The translations under genes were made by a program, and so were the position numbers. Source: Deltaproteobacteria bacterium (GTDB lineage Bacteria; Desulfobacterota; Syntrophia; Syntrophales; UBA2210). Taken from it: 41,511 nucleotides of DNA. The notes below the pieces were generated by a model. That model saw nothing but the letters and a program-made list of their open reading frames with translations. It was not told where the DNA came from and ran no database searches. The DNA is taken from contig JAPLJO010000017.1 in NCBI GenBank assembly GCA_026388515.1, positions 1 through 41,511 on the forward strand, in the 5' to 3' direction. Shown here piece by piece: positions 1 to 9,054 of the stretch (its first letter is position 1; the number at the start of each line of letters is the position of its first letter).

Positions 1-750
1 GCGGCCTTCCGTGCCTCTCCAGTCGGGGGAAAGAAAAAGTTCGAAGCTGGGGATGTTGTGGCCGGAAATCCCTATCCACTTTCTCTTTGCACCCGGGGTG
101 ATGATGAGATCGGTGTGCTTCGATTCGATGTGGTAGCGGACGGCCTTCATACCGTTCAGCCAGCCCTTGATTTCCAAGGCATCACGGTAGATGGATTTCC
201 AGCGGGCCACCGGGTCACGTGAATCCAGGTAGCAGGCCCTGACGATCTGCGCCGTGCAGGCGGCAAGGGACAGATGCGCCTGGCGTGCGAGCTCCCGCGT
301 GGGCGACGTGCACAGAGTCCACCCGAAATCGCCCGTCTCCTCTCTTCTTTCCAGAATCGCCCGGAGCGGTTTTCTCGCCACGAGGGTGCGTCCGATTTTT
401 TTCGGGTCCACGTGTGCAAGATGGGTGAGTGATTCCGGGGCGTGGAGAAAGATGCTTCCATTAAGGCGCCGGTACAACTCTTTTTCGCCGGGAGGCAGGA
501 AGGTGAGCTGCGAGGGACCGGCGTAACTGAAAAAGCCCTGTTCCATTGCGGGGGTGGGGACTGCGCGGGGCACGGGATTGATGCCCCGGGCGAGAAGTTT
601 TTCATAGAGTATTTCGGCGAGCCACGTGGAGGCGGGCTCATACCGTATCATGACGATATCGCCTTTTGCGAATTTTCCCGATCTCGCATGTGCGAGCGCC
701 CAGAGGAGCACATCGGCATAACGCTCAAGCTGCCGGGATGTCAGTGACAT
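1..750 (-). CDS. M29 family aminopeptidase, C-terminus cut by window edge
   Basis: The reading frame runs from an ATG at 748-750 leftward to base 1 without a stop, giving the first 250 residues. The start has a GGAGA ribosome site about 7 bases upstream. The N-terminus (SRQLERYADVLLWAL) and the stretch SGHNIPSFELFLSPDWRGTE near the left edge match the thermophilic-type metallo-aminopeptidases of family M29 (AmpS/aminopeptidase T), which use a two-metal site to remove N-terminal residues from peptides in the cytoplasm. That conserved stretch lies just before the metal-binding core, so most catalytic residues fall outside the window. It lies 121 bases downstream of peptide deformylase on the same strand and may be co-transcribed; both act on N-termini. 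The family call is firm; substrate preference cannot be judged. Confidence 0.9.
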   Translation of the reverse strand, partial: MSLTSRQLERYADVLLWALAHARSGKFAKGDIVMIRYEPASTWLAEILYEKLLARGINPVPRAVPTPAMEQGFFSYAGPSQLTFLPPGEKELYRRLNGSIFLHAPESLTHLAHVDPKKIGRTLVARKPLRAILERREETGDFGWTLCTSPTRELARQAHLSLAACTAQIVRACYLDSRDPVARWKSIYRDALEIKGWLNGMKAVRYHIESKHTDLIITPGAKRKWIGISGHNIPSFELFLSPDWRGTEGR

Positions 751-871
751 GCGATTTCTCCGTGTTGAGTTGCCTGGTGGGTTGCTTGTCATTATCGCAG
801 GGGCCCTTGTGGAGTACTTCCTTATATGAAGGCAGCACCGGGTTCCCCGAAAGAGGCTCTGGTATCTGTCG

Positions 872-1438
872 TCATTCAGCCGTATCGCTGAAGATGGAGT
901 CGAAGAACTTCTCTTTTTCCCGTGGGTAGAAGATAGTGGACCCCCGGTCCAGGATGAGTGTCCCGTCGAGGTGATCGATCTCATGCTGCACCACGCGTGC
1001 CAGGTATCCCGTGTAGCGTATGTTTATCTTCCCCCCCACTTTGTCGCAGGCCTTCACTTTGATTTCGATGAAGCGCGGCACCTCGACATTGATATCGGGG
1101 CACGAGAGGCACCCCTCGCGCATGGTCTCCACATCGCCCCGCTTCTGGGTAATCCGCGGATTGACGAGCACCTCGTAATCGCCGTCCTGCAGGGGTTCCT
1201 TCGTCTCCAGGTTGCGGGACCTGAACACGATGATTCGTTTGCTGATGCCGATCTGCGGCGCCGCGAGCCCGACGGCATCATCGCGCTTCAGAAACGCGCG
1301 GACCACCGTCTCGATGGCCTTCCTTCCTTCCTTATCGTAGGGAACGGGCAGGTCTTCGGCCCGTGTGCGCAGCAGCTTCGCCTCGGCTTCGTTGATTTTC
1401 TCGTCGGCCCAGAGGGTCCAGAGTTTCGAGGTGTCCAT
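872..1438 (-). CDS. def: Peptide deformylase
   Basis: This 188-residue protein removes the formyl group from the initiator methionine of new proteins at the ribosome. All three family motifs are visible: GLAAPQ at residues 57-62 (preceded by Ala-Val rather than the usual Gly plus hydrophobic), EGCLS at 108-112 with the metal-binding Cys, and HEIDH at 152-156 with two metal-binding His and the catalytic Glu. Length is normal. The ATG at 1436-1438 has a strong GAGGGAGA ribosome site a few bases upstream. The gene is transcribed leftward toward the M29 aminopeptidase and diverges from the GGDEF gene. In this genome it sits apart from fmt, its frequent neighbour elsewhere. Confidence 0.95.
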   Translation of the reverse strand: MDTSKLWTLWADEKINEAEAKLLRTRAEDLPVPYDKEGRKAIETVVRAFLKRDDAVGLAAPQIGISKRIIVFRSRNLETKEPLQDGDYEVLVNPRITQKRGDVETMREGCLSCPDINVEVPRFIEIKVKACDKVGGKINIRYTGYLARVVQHEIDHLDGTLILDRGSTIFYPREKEKFFDSIFSDTAE

Positions 1439-1935
1439 GTATGTCTCCCTCTTCGGTATTGGGAGAGCTTATAGCATTTGACGTCCGGTTTTTCAATAAT
1501 GACGGCGGAATGCGAGAAAGCCAGTTAATACCAAAGCTGGCGCACTCTACATGTATAGTTTACCAGCTTTGTTTTCTTTATGGCATGTGCAATAGCGATA
1601 TTGCTTTCTTGAATATAAACATTCTTATCTTCCACCATATAATCTATCACAAATGTATTTTTCGACCCCCGCGTTACATGAATGGGTGGCTTTAATTAAA
1701 TTGAAATAAATAAAGTTACTCCTCGCCATACCCGCCGCGCTCTTCCCGATTAATTTATAATTGGTTATAATATAGTTGTGATTGTCTTCCCGGAAAGTAT
1801 GCGCTAAACATTTCTGCCAATAGTCCAATCTTTTAGATGGAAATAGTTTCATCTTATATTTATAGATAATAAAATTTTGACATTTCTCTTTCCATATTAA
1901 TCTTGTTGGATTTACTTGGCATTCTGGAGGTCACT
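1439..1935. other. AT-rich divergent intergenic region
   Basis: About 500 bases separate the deformylase start from the GGDEF gene start. Base composition shifts sharply to AT-rich compared with the window as a whole. It must carry promoters for both directions: a TTGACA at 1877-1882 and a TATAAT at 1766-1771 are present, but neither has a convincing partner at normal spacing. A 9-bp inverted repeat (1532-1540 and 1563-1571) is listed separately. Short open frames here have no recognisable content, so I see no gene. Confidence 0.6.
1532..1571. repeat. 9-bp inverted repeat with 22-base spacer
   Basis: CAAAGCTGG at 1532-1540 is the perfect reverse complement of CCAGCTTTG at 1563-1571. The spacer contains the 8-bp palindrome TACATGTA. 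On the plus strand the right arm is followed by TTTTCTTTA, so the structure resembles an intrinsic terminator with a large loop. No plus-strand gene lies upstream, so an operator for one of the divergent genes or a remnant of lost DNA is equally possible. Confidence 0.4.
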
Positions 1936-4143
1936 GTGAAAGAAATTTTTACCCCCCCAGTAGTTGCAGATGAAAGAAAAACCCAGACTACCCGCTTGCT
2001 CTATATATACCTGTGGACATTTATGCTGGCGGCAACTGTGATGATTCTGGTTGCAACCGTATCACCGGAAATAACCATGCGTCAGCTGTTGTTCATCGGG
2101 ACGGCGGATGCTTCGAGCTTACTACTGCTTATCCTGACCCGACGCGGCTATACGAGGCTGGTCAGTTGGATGGTGGTAGTGCAGCTATGGGTAATTACAA
2201 CGGCACTTGTCTCAACCGGTGGTGGTGTTCACAGTCCCGAAGTGACCCTCTACCTCATCGTTGTCCTCATTGGCGGTTTGCTGATGGGCGAGAGAGCAGG
2301 TCTTGTAATCGCCGGATTTTGCCTCATAACGGAGTTGATGTTGGTCCGTGCTGAACTGGCAGATACATTACTTCCCAGTATCGTGCAACAAAATGCATTA
2401 ACACTTTGGATCTTCAATATGGCGGCGATGATAATCATCGTTGCGATTCAGTATTTTGCGTCGTCAACTTTCAGGGGATCACTAAACAGGATGTATCAAG
2501 AGTTGGACACACGGCAGCGCATCGAAGCCGCCTTGCGAGAAAGTGAAGAGAAGTATCGTTTAACCTTCGAGAATGCATCGGATGTTATATTTACCGTTAA
2601 TGCCGATTTCAGCATTACAAATATATCCCCAAGTGTAGAGAAGTTATTGGGGCACAAGCCCGAGACTTTTATTGGGCGATCAATTTCTGATTTAAGCAAC
2701 ATTCTTACACCGGAGTCTCTTGAAAAGGCATTATCCCAGGGAGCTCAACTCATGGCAGGAAAAACGCTTCACCGATCAAGCTTTGATTTTATTGCCATGG
2801 ATGGAACGCAGAAGAATCTCGAACTCAGAGGGTCGTCCCTTGTGCATAATGGTAACATCACTGGCATGGTGGTTGTTGCCCGCGACATCACCGAGCAAAA
2901 ACGAGCCGAGGAAGCACTTCAGGATCAGGCAGAACAGTACTCTGCAATCCTTGGCACCACATCGGACGGGTTTTGGTTAGTTGACGATAAAGGAAGACTG
3001 TTGGATGTAAACCACAACTACTGCCGGATGAGCGGGTACAATCGCGAGGAACTACTGCAACTGACTATTCCCGATCTTGATGTTGCAGAAAACGCGGAAA
3101 TTACCAAACATCATATACATAAGGTCATCCAGGACGGTTCGGATCGCTTCGAATCTCGACATAGAACCAAGGATGGCCGATTATTTGATGTCGAGGTCAG
3201 TACTACATTTCTGGCTTCTAAAGGGTTAATCGTGTTTATACGCGATATTACTAAACGCAAGGCGGCGGAAGAGGCGCTTCGTGATAGCGAGAAGAAATAC
3301 CGGGAGATTCTGGACAACATTGACGACGGGTTCTATGAGGTGGATCTGGCCGGCTGTTTTACTTTCTTCAACGACATCCTCCCCCAGTTCCTCGGGTATA
3401 CCCACAAGGAGCTTTTGCAGACGGATTTCAAGACGGCAATGGACGAGGAAAACGCACAGAAGGTATATAATGTGTTTCATGGAGTCTATCAGACGGGCAT
3501 ACCCGTGCGACTTGTAGAGTGGGAGAGCAGGAAAAGGGACGGTTCGAGGGTGTATGTAGAATCTTCCGTCTCTCTGATCAGGAATGCCGATGGAACCCCC
3601 GTGGGATTCCGCGGAGTCGTCAGGGATATAACAGAACGCAGGCAATTTCTGGATAGACTCCAAACCATGGCGATTACCGACCAGCTCACGGGACTCTTCA
3701 ATCGCCGGGGGTTTATCACCCTGACGGAACAGCAGTTGAAATCCGCTGACAGGACAAAAAAGAAGGTACTGCTTGCCTTTATTGATGTGGATGGCATGAA
3801 ACATATCAATGACATATGGGGGCATGAGGAGGGAGACCGGGCCCTGGTAAATGCCACAAAGCTCCTCAAACAGTCATTCCGGGAGTCAGACATCATTGCG
3901 CGTATCGGAGGCGATGAATTCGCCGTGCTGGCGCCGGATGTCACGGACGCGATGCAAACTATTTTTATCAGCCGTCTTCATCAGCAGATGGATGAACACA
4001 ACGCAGAGGCGCACAGTGAATACAGGATTTCCTTGAGTGTCGGCAGCACCTTTTATGAACCGTATAACCCCTGTTCGCTCGATGAGCTGATATCCCGTGC
4101 CGACAAGCTGATGTATGAAGATAAACGTTGCAAAGTGACGTGA
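1936..4143 (+). CDS. Membrane-anchored diguanylate cyclase with three PAS domains
   Basis: The protein should synthesise the second messenger c-di-GMP from GTP at the inner membrane. In order it shows several transmembrane segments (about residues 21-180), three PAS sensor domains (about 202-321, 324-442 and 447-569, separated by E-A-L-R/E-E-A-L coiled linkers), and a C-terminal GGDEF domain (about 576-735). The active-site motif GGDEF is intact at 658-662, and the product-inhibition site RxxD (RESD) stands five residues before it, so the enzyme is probably active and feedback-controlled. There is no EAL domain. An upstream TTG at 1903 is in frame, but the GTG at 1936 has GGAGG at 1926-1930 and is the better start (735 residues). 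Its base composition is less GC-rich than that of its neighbours, which hints at separate acquisition. The signal sensed is unknown. Confidence 0.9.
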   Translation: MKEIFTPPVVADERKTQTTRLLYIYLWTFMLAATVMILVATVSPEITMRQLLFIGTADASSLLLLILTRRGYTRLVSWMVVVQLWVITTALVSTGGGVHSPEVTLYLIVVLIGGLLMGERAGLVIAGFCLITELMLVRAELADTLLPSIVQQNALTLWIFNMAAMIIIVAIQYFASSTFRGSLNRMYQELDTRQRIEAALRESEEKYRLTFENASDVIFTVNADFSITNISPSVEKLLGHKPETFIGRSISDLSNILTPESLEKALSQGAQLMAGKTLHRSSFDFIAMDGTQKNLELRGSSLVHNGNITGMVVVARDITEQKRAEEALQDQAEQYSAILGTTSDGFWLVDDKGRLLDVNHNYCRMSGYNREELLQLTIPDLDVAENAEITKHHIHKVIQDGSDRFESRHRTKDGRLFDVEVSTTFLASKGLIVFIRDITKRKAAEEALRDSEKKYREILDNIDDGFYEVDLAGCFTFFNDILPQFLGYTHKELLQTDFKTAMDEENAQKVYNVFHGVYQTGIPVRLVEWESRKRDGSRVYVESSVSLIRNADGTPVGFRGVVRDITERRQFLDRLQTMAITDQLTGLFNRRGFITLTEQQLKSADRTKKKVLLAFIDVDGMKHINDIWGHEEGDRALVNATKLLKQSFRESDIIARIGGDEFAVLAPDVTDAMQTIFISRLHQQMDEHNAEAHSEYRISLSVGSTFYEPYNPCSLDELISRADKLMYEDKRCKVT

Positions 4144-4478
4144 ACCGAGATTTCGACTTGATTCCATCAATATTCTGGCTCTCTATTTCATCTGGCAATC
4201 TACACTTTTTATTATAAAGGTGAGGCTGAAGACTTGTAGGGTATCAGAGTCAATACAAATAAATCTTTTCTTTCCATTGCCCATTTTTATCCTTATCGTG
4301 GAGCCGGCACATGTGCTGGCGGCCGAACTCCTTTGCTGGCCCTCGCCGTATATGGCCCTAAAGCAAGAAAAGACTTCTTTTTACCGGCCTGGTGTTCGGC
4401 AAGCCCCCATTTATTTTCTGGAATGTATTGATATTTTGTGTCAGGGAATCTACATAATGCCGAGGGGTGCTTCACACA
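4144..4478. other. Intergenic region upstream of small membrane protein
   Basis: About 335 bases without a convincing gene. A frame from 4220 to 4507 has no family resemblance and a poor start. A possible promoter for the following genes is TTGATA (4428-4433) with CATAAT (4453-4458), but the 19-base spacing is longer than ideal. The first part is AT-rich like the GGDEF gene before it. No terminator was seen after the GGDEF gene. Confidence 0.45.
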
Positions 4479-4709
4479 ATGAATATCCTGATATGGTGGT
4501 TTTCTAAAATAATTATCGGTCTCGCATCATTGTTATTTTTCACCATCGGCATTGATGTGCTTGTTGCATCATACAAACTCAACAATCCGGCCGAATTTAT
4601 AATGTACTTTTTTTCGTCAAATCTTCTCATTCTTGTCAGTATCGTCGGGATAATCTATGTGTCGGTTCAAATCTACAATCGTTTTACCAAAGCACGCATT
4701 CATGAATAA
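4479..4709 (+). CDS. Small two-helix membrane protein of unknown function
   Basis: The frame encodes 76 residues with two hydrophobic segments (roughly residues 10-29 and 43-65), a short polar middle and a basic C-terminus, the pattern of a small inner-membrane protein with positive residues on the cytoplasmic side. The ATG at 4479 lies 11 bases after GAGGGG (4462-4467); an in-frame GTG at 4467 overlaps that site and is less likely. The stop at 4707-4709 overlaps the probable start of the M16 peptidase at 4702, suggesting translational coupling and a shared transcript. I do not recognise a named family. The amphipathic pattern and tight overlap argue that it is a real gene. Confidence 0.6.
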   Translation: MNILIWWFSKIIIGLASLLFFTIGIDVLVASYKLNNPAEFIMYFFSSNLLILVSIVGIIYVSVQIYNRFTKARIHE

Positions 4710-6225
4710 ATGTTCGATTGCTGCGTTTTTTATTGCAATGCTGAGAAACAGCCTCGTGGCGGCCGTCATCGGTATGCTGCTGTTTCCCGTGGAAGCAGTG
4801 GCGTTTGATCTCGAGGCGCGTGTTCAAAAAGTCATGCTTGCGAACGGGCTCAAGGTCCTCATCGTCGAGCGGCACCACAGCCCCATCGTTTCATTGTACA
4901 TTACTCACAGGGCCGGTGCGGTGGACGAGGAGGATGGGCACACGGGTGTTGCTCATTTTCTCGAACATTTGATGTTCAAGGGAACCACATCCATCGGGAC
5001 GAAGGATTATAATGCCGAGCGTATCATCCTGGAACAGATCCACGCTGCCGGCGATGCGCTTGACCGGGAGATGCTGAATGCCGCAGGGAATGCCGATAGG
5101 ATTGAAGACCTCAAGAAAACGCTTCGCCGCCTTCAGGATGAAGAAAAGAAATTAATTATCGAAAATGAAATCGACCGTATCTATGCCGAGCAGGGCGCCG
5201 AGAATTTGAATGCCTCGACGGGATATGATCTCACCACCTACCATGTAAATCTTCCCTCGAACAAAATTGAACTGTGGGCGCGCATTGAATCGGACAGAAT
5301 GGCGAATCCCGTGTTTCGGGAATTTTATGCCGAACGTGATGTCGTCATGGAAGAACGCAGGCAGACTGTCGAATCAGAGCCCGAAGGGCAGTTAATGGAA
5401 CGCTTTCTCGCCACCGCGTTCGCGGCACATCCCTACCGAAGGCCCGTGATCGGCTGGCCGTCGGAGATGCGCTCGTTTTCCTATGATTACACGGATACAT
5501 TCTTCAAGGCATATTACGCCCCCAATAATACGGTGATAGCGATTGTCGGGGATGTTGCCGCACAGGAAACGGAGAGCCTGATAAGGAAATATTTTGAATC
5601 CATCCCCGCGCATGAACCTCCGCCGCTCGGCATCCCGGCGGAGCCGGTGCAGACCGTCGAGCGGAGGGTCGTGCTGGAAATGGATGCGAATCCCCAGCTT
5701 ATCGTCGGGTATCATAAACCGACATTGCCCTCGTTCGATGATTACGTATTCGATATCATCGACGTCGTCCTGACCGGCGGAAGGACCTCGCGGCTGTATC
5801 AGTCGCTCGTCATCAACAAAAAAATTGCCGCCGGCATATCGAGCGTCAACGGCTTCCCCGGCGCGCGTTACCCCAATCTTTTCACCATATTTTCGACGCC
5901 CCGTGCTCCCCATACGAACCGGGAACTGGAGACCGCCATCTATGAAGAGCTTGAGATGCTCAAGAAAGTGCCGGTAGGCGCGGAAGAACTTGAAAAAGCA
6001 AAAAATCAGATGAAGGCTGACTTCATACGGAGACTTTCAACTAATGAAGGCCTTGCGGGCATGCTCGGATATTTTGAGTGCATTGCCGGTGATTACCGTT
6101 ACATAACCACTCATTCCGGTTATATTGACCGCATTACGGCCGATGACATCATGAGAACGGCACGCACCTATTTTATTTCCGAAAACAGGACGGTCGCCGA
6201 ATTGATAAAAAAAGACATCAAGTGA
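4702..6225 (+). CDS. M16 family zinc metallopeptidase, exported, catalytic partner
   Basis: This is a pitrilysin/processing-peptidase type protease of about 507 residues. The inverted zinc motif is intact: HFLEH at residues 85-89 supplies two His ligands and the catalytic Glu, and E196 in RIESDRM is the probable third ligand. A hydrophobic N-terminus ending P-V-E-A-V-A around residue 34 is a signal peptide, so it acts in the periplasm. The ATG at 4702 overlaps the previous stop; an in-frame ATG at 4738 would give a shorter, more classical signal peptide, and an upstream ATG at 4657 is also open. The next gene is an M16 homologue without the zinc motif. Such active/inactive pairs are known to assemble into heterodimers, as in mitochondrial processing peptidase. 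The natural substrate is unknown. Confidence 0.92.
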   Translation: MNKCSIAAFFIAMLRNSLVAAVIGMLLFPVEAVAFDLEARVQKVMLANGLKVLIVERHHSPIVSLYITHRAGAVDEEDGHTGVAHFLEHLMFKGTTSIGTKDYNAERIILEQIHAAGDALDREMLNAAGNADRIEDLKKTLRRLQDEEKKLIIENEIDRIYAEQGAENLNASTGYDLTTYHVNLPSNKIELWARIESDRMANPVFREFYAERDVVMEERRQTVESEPEGQLMERFLATAFAAHPYRRPVIGWPSEMRSFSYDYTDTFFKAYYAPNNTVIAIVGDVAAQETESLIRKYFESIPAHEPPPLGIPAEPVQTVERRVVLEMDANPQLIVGYHKPTLPSFDDYVFDIIDVVLTGGRTSRLYQSLVINKKIAAGISSVNGFPGARYPNLFTIFSTPRAPHTNRELETAIYEELEMLKKVPVGAEELEKAKNQMKADFIRRLSTNEGLAGMLGYFECIAGDYRYITTHSGYIDRITADDIMRTARTYFISENRTVAELIKKDIK

Positions 6226-6256
6226 TATGTCGGCCGATGCGCCGGGGAATCGCGGA

Positions 6257-7672
6257 ATGAAGATTAAAATTACTTTGTTCATACTCGTGCTTGGGCTGTT
6301 CATCGCGGGGGCGAATGCGTGCTGGTCTTTAGATGCATTGCCGCCGGACGCCATTGCATATCCGCCGCTTCATTTTAACATGCCCCAGGCTTACAGAACT
6401 GTTCTTCAAAACGGGATGGTTCTGTACATACTGGAAGACCATGAACTGCCCCTTGTCTCGATGACCGCCGTGCTGCATACGGGATTCATGTATGATCCCG
6501 CCGGAAAGGAAGGTCTTGCGGACATTACAGGCACGGTCATGAGAACCGGAGGCACCACGACCATCGCTGCCGGTGAAATCGACCTTCAGCTGGACCGTCT
6601 TGCGGCGAGCCTTGATATTTCGATGGGAAGGGATACGGGAACCGTCAACCTTTCGGTGCTGGCCAAAGACTTTGACGATGCCGTCCGGCTGTTTTCGGAC
6701 ATCCTGCAGAATCCCGCGTTTGAACGGGAGAAGCTTGATCTTGCGAAAAATATTTCCATTGAAGCGATTCGGAGAATTCCTGATGATCCCCAGAAACTTG
6801 CCTTTCGTGAATTCACGAAGCTCCTGTACGGCACTAATCCGAGGGGACGGTATGCGACGCCGGCATCCGTCGACAGCGTCACGCGGGATGACGTTGCAGA
6901 TTTTCATAGGCGCTTTTTCTTTCCTGCAAATATCATGATTGCCGTATCGGGAGATGTATCCAGGGAAGACGTGCTCGGCACATTTCGTAATTACCTCGAG
7001 CCCTGGAAGGCGACCGGTTCCGTCGACGCTATTCCGCTCCGGGATGACCGCGGGAAACAATCGGTCAACTACATTTTTAAAGATATCCCCCAGTCGATCA
7101 TCATCTCGGGATGGGTGGTTCCCGGCAAACTGCATAGTGACTATTACGCGTTTTCAGTGCTTGACTTTATTGCGGGGAGCGGAGGACTTCATTCCCGCCT
7201 GACAGGCGAGATAAGAAACAACCTCGGTCTTGCATACTCGGCGGGGAGCTATTACTCGCCCAAAACCGATTTCGGTGTATTTGCGGCGTACGCAATGACG
7301 AAATCATCGGCAACGGCCAATGTATATCGCGCGATGAATTCCATCATGCACGATATGCAGGTGACCGCGGTGAATGATAAGGAACTGGCGCAGGCCCGGA
7401 ATGCCCTGGTGAACAGCTTCATTTTCTCGTTTTCCACCACGCATCAGATGGTGCTCCAGCAGGTGATGGTTGAATTTGAAAAGCTGCCCACGGACTTTCT
7501 GACTGCGTACGGAAATGGAATTGACGGGGTAACTTCGACCGACGTCCGCCGGGCCGCCGGGCACTTTCTACCCGATGCAAAAAATGTCGTTTTGATTGTA
7601 GGCAATGAAGCTCATTTTGCGAAACCTCTCTCGGAGTGGGGCGAGGTGAAAAAAATCGAAATTCAGCAGTAA
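6257..7672 (+). CDS. M16 family peptidase-like protein, non-catalytic partner
   Basis: About 471 residues with the M16 fold: the N-terminal QNGMVLYILEDHELPLVSM region aligns with the upstream protein, but the place of the HxxEH zinc motif is taken by GLADITGTVMRTGGT, so it should not bind catalytic zinc. It probably pairs with the product of the preceding gene to form the substrate chamber. MKIKITLFILVLGLFIAGANA is a clear signal peptide, which favours the ATG at 6257 over an in-frame ATG at 6227 that lacks a ribosome site. It begins 31 bases after the first M16 gene and surely belongs to the same transcript. No strong terminator follows. Confidence 0.88.
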   Translation: MKIKITLFILVLGLFIAGANACWSLDALPPDAIAYPPLHFNMPQAYRTVLQNGMVLYILEDHELPLVSMTAVLHTGFMYDPAGKEGLADITGTVMRTGGTTTIAAGEIDLQLDRLAASLDISMGRDTGTVNLSVLAKDFDDAVRLFSDILQNPAFEREKLDLAKNISIEAIRRIPDDPQKLAFREFTKLLYGTNPRGRYATPASVDSVTRDDVADFHRRFFFPANIMIAVSGDVSREDVLGTFRNYLEPWKATGSVDAIPLRDDRGKQSVNYIFKDIPQSIIISGWVVPGKLHSDYYAFSVLDFIAGSGGLHSRLTGEIRNNLGLAYSAGSYYSPKTDFGVFAAYAMTKSSATANVYRAMNSIMHDMQVTAVNDKELAQARNALVNSFIFSFSTTHQMVLQQVMVEFEKLPTDFLTAYGNGIDGVTSTDVRRAAGHFLPDAKNVVLIVGNEAHFAKPLSEWGEVKKIEIQQ

Positions 7673-7692
7673 AGGGTTAAAGGCCGAAGCCG

Positions 7693-7771
7693 CAGCCTCC
7701 CAACCCCTTTCCACGGGGGAGAAAAACAAATTAAGTAAGTCCCCTCTTCAAGGGGATTCAGGGGTGTGTCG
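7693..7771. repeat. Intergenic C-tract/G-tract hairpins, possible decayed repeat
   Basis: Two short hairpins lie between the M16 pair and the M20 gene: CCCC at 7704-7707 against GGGG around 7715-7719, and CCCCT at 7741-7745 against AGGGG at 7751-7755. Neither is followed by a T run, so they are not good terminators. The style resembles the intergenic repeats often scattered in related genomes, but only one copy is visible here. Confidence 0.3.
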
Positions 7772-7808
7772 GGCTTATATCAATTTATTCTGACGGAGAA
7801 TCTGTGCA

Positions 7809-9050
7809 ATGTTAAAACCGGATCGATATAAAAGAATCATGGCCCGCATTGAATCCTACAGGCAGCAGATGATCGATCTGCAGGTTGCACTGACGGCGAT
7901 ACCCGCGCTTGCTCCCGAAAACGGCGGCGACGGCGAGTACGACAAGGCGCGGTTCCTCCTGGAGTTTCTTGCCGCCGGCGGATTCGAAGACGTACTGGTG
8001 GTCAACGCACCCGATGAACGTGTGAGTTCGGGCGTCCGCCCCAGTATCATCGTCCGGATACCCGGCACCCGCACACGAATTGTATGGATCGTCACCCATA
8101 CCGACGTCGTGCCGCCCGGCGAATTGTCCCTGTGGACGCACGACCCCTACGGGGCGGTTGTCAGGGATGGAAAAATATACGGCAGGGGGACCGAGGATAA
8201 CCAGCAGGATCTTGTGGCGTCACTCTTCGCGGCGAAGGCGTTCATTGACGAAAAGATAGTGCCTGAATCCACTGCCGGACTTGCCTTTGTGGCCGACGAG
8301 GAAACGTCAAGCGCCCTGGGCATGCACTATATTCTGCAACGGCAGGAGTCGGTGTTTCACCCGCATGACTATATTGTGGTATCGGACTTCGGCAACCCGG
8401 ATGGTTCATTGATTGAAATCGCGGAAAAAAGTATTCTGTGGATAAAATTTAAAACAACGGGCATACAGTGTCATGGGAGCACGCCGGATGAGGGGAGGAA
8501 TGCCTTTGCGGCGGCCTCGCAGTTTATCGTATCCCTGCGGAAGCTCTACCGGACATTCAATCGCAGGGACTCCTTCTTTTATCCGGCAACCAGCACCTTT
8601 GAGCCGACGAAAAAAGAGTCAAACGTACCAAATATCAATACGATTCCCGGTGAAGATATATTCTATCTCGACTGCCGCGTACTTCCCGCATATGATGTAA
8701 GTGTCGTATTGACTGAAATAAGGTCTATCGCTGACGGGATTGAAAAGAAATTCGGGGTGACGATAGAAATAGCACCCGTACAGCATTTTCAGGCCCCCTT
8801 GCCCACGTCGAAGGATGCCCCCGTCGTCAGGGTCTTGTCGGAGGCAGTACGCAATGTATATGGGATTGAGGCCGCACCCGCCGGTATTGGAGGAGGTACC
8901 GTTGCATCTCCGTTACGACATCGCGGCTACGATGCGGCTGTGTGGAGCAGGCTCAACGAGACGGCGCACCGACCTGACGAAAATTGTCTTATAGATAACA
9001 TGCTCGGAAATGCCAAAGTCTATGCGCATCTTTTCCTTCATGAGGACTGA
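7809..9050 (+). CDS. M20 family metallopeptidase (ArgE/DapE/ACY1-like)
   Basis: A 413-residue zinc hydrolase of the M20 family, which removes acyl groups or cleaves small peptides in the cytoplasm. Metal-site motifs are in order: HTDVVPPG (His97 and Asp99), GRGTEDNQQ (bridging Asp130), DEE at 163-165 (catalytic and metal Glu), SDFGNPDG with a further ligand Asp, and a late His in NETAHRPDE. A dimerisation insert follows SDFG. GGAGA stands 9 bases before the ATG. No signal peptide is present. It could be a dipeptidase, acetylornithine deacetylase or succinyl-diaminopimelate desuccinylase relative; sequence alone does not decide, and no arginine or lysine genes lie nearby. Confidence 0.88.
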   Translation: MLKPDRYKRIMARIESYRQQMIDLQVALTAIPALAPENGGDGEYDKARFLLEFLAAGGFEDVLVVNAPDERVSSGVRPSIIVRIPGTRTRIVWIVTHTDVVPPGELSLWTHDPYGAVVRDGKIYGRGTEDNQQDLVASLFAAKAFIDEKIVPESTAGLAFVADEETSSALGMHYILQRQESVFHPHDYIVVSDFGNPDGSLIEIAEKSILWIKFKTTGIQCHGSTPDEGRNAFAAASQFIVSLRKLYRTFNRRDSFFYPATSTFEPTKKESNVPNINTIPGEDIFYLDCRVLPAYDVSVVLTEIRSIADGIEKKFGVTIEIAPVQHFQAPLPTSKDAPVVRVLSEAVRNVYGIEAAPAGIGGGTVASPLRHRGYDAAVWSRLNETAHRPDENCLIDNMLGNAKVYAHLFLHED

Positions 9051-9054
9051 TAGA

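Noticed and set aside
156-641. Minus-strand 161-codon frame near the left edge
   Set aside because: It is a shifted frame inside the M29 aminopeptidase, whose own frame is open from 750 to the window edge and matches the family.
1054-1281. Small minus-strand frame inside the deformylase gene
   Set aside because: It is a shadow in another frame of the well-supported def gene.
4220-4507. A 95-codon plus-strand frame before the small membrane protein
   Set aside because: No family likeness, no suitable ribosome site, and it overlaps the better candidate at 4479.
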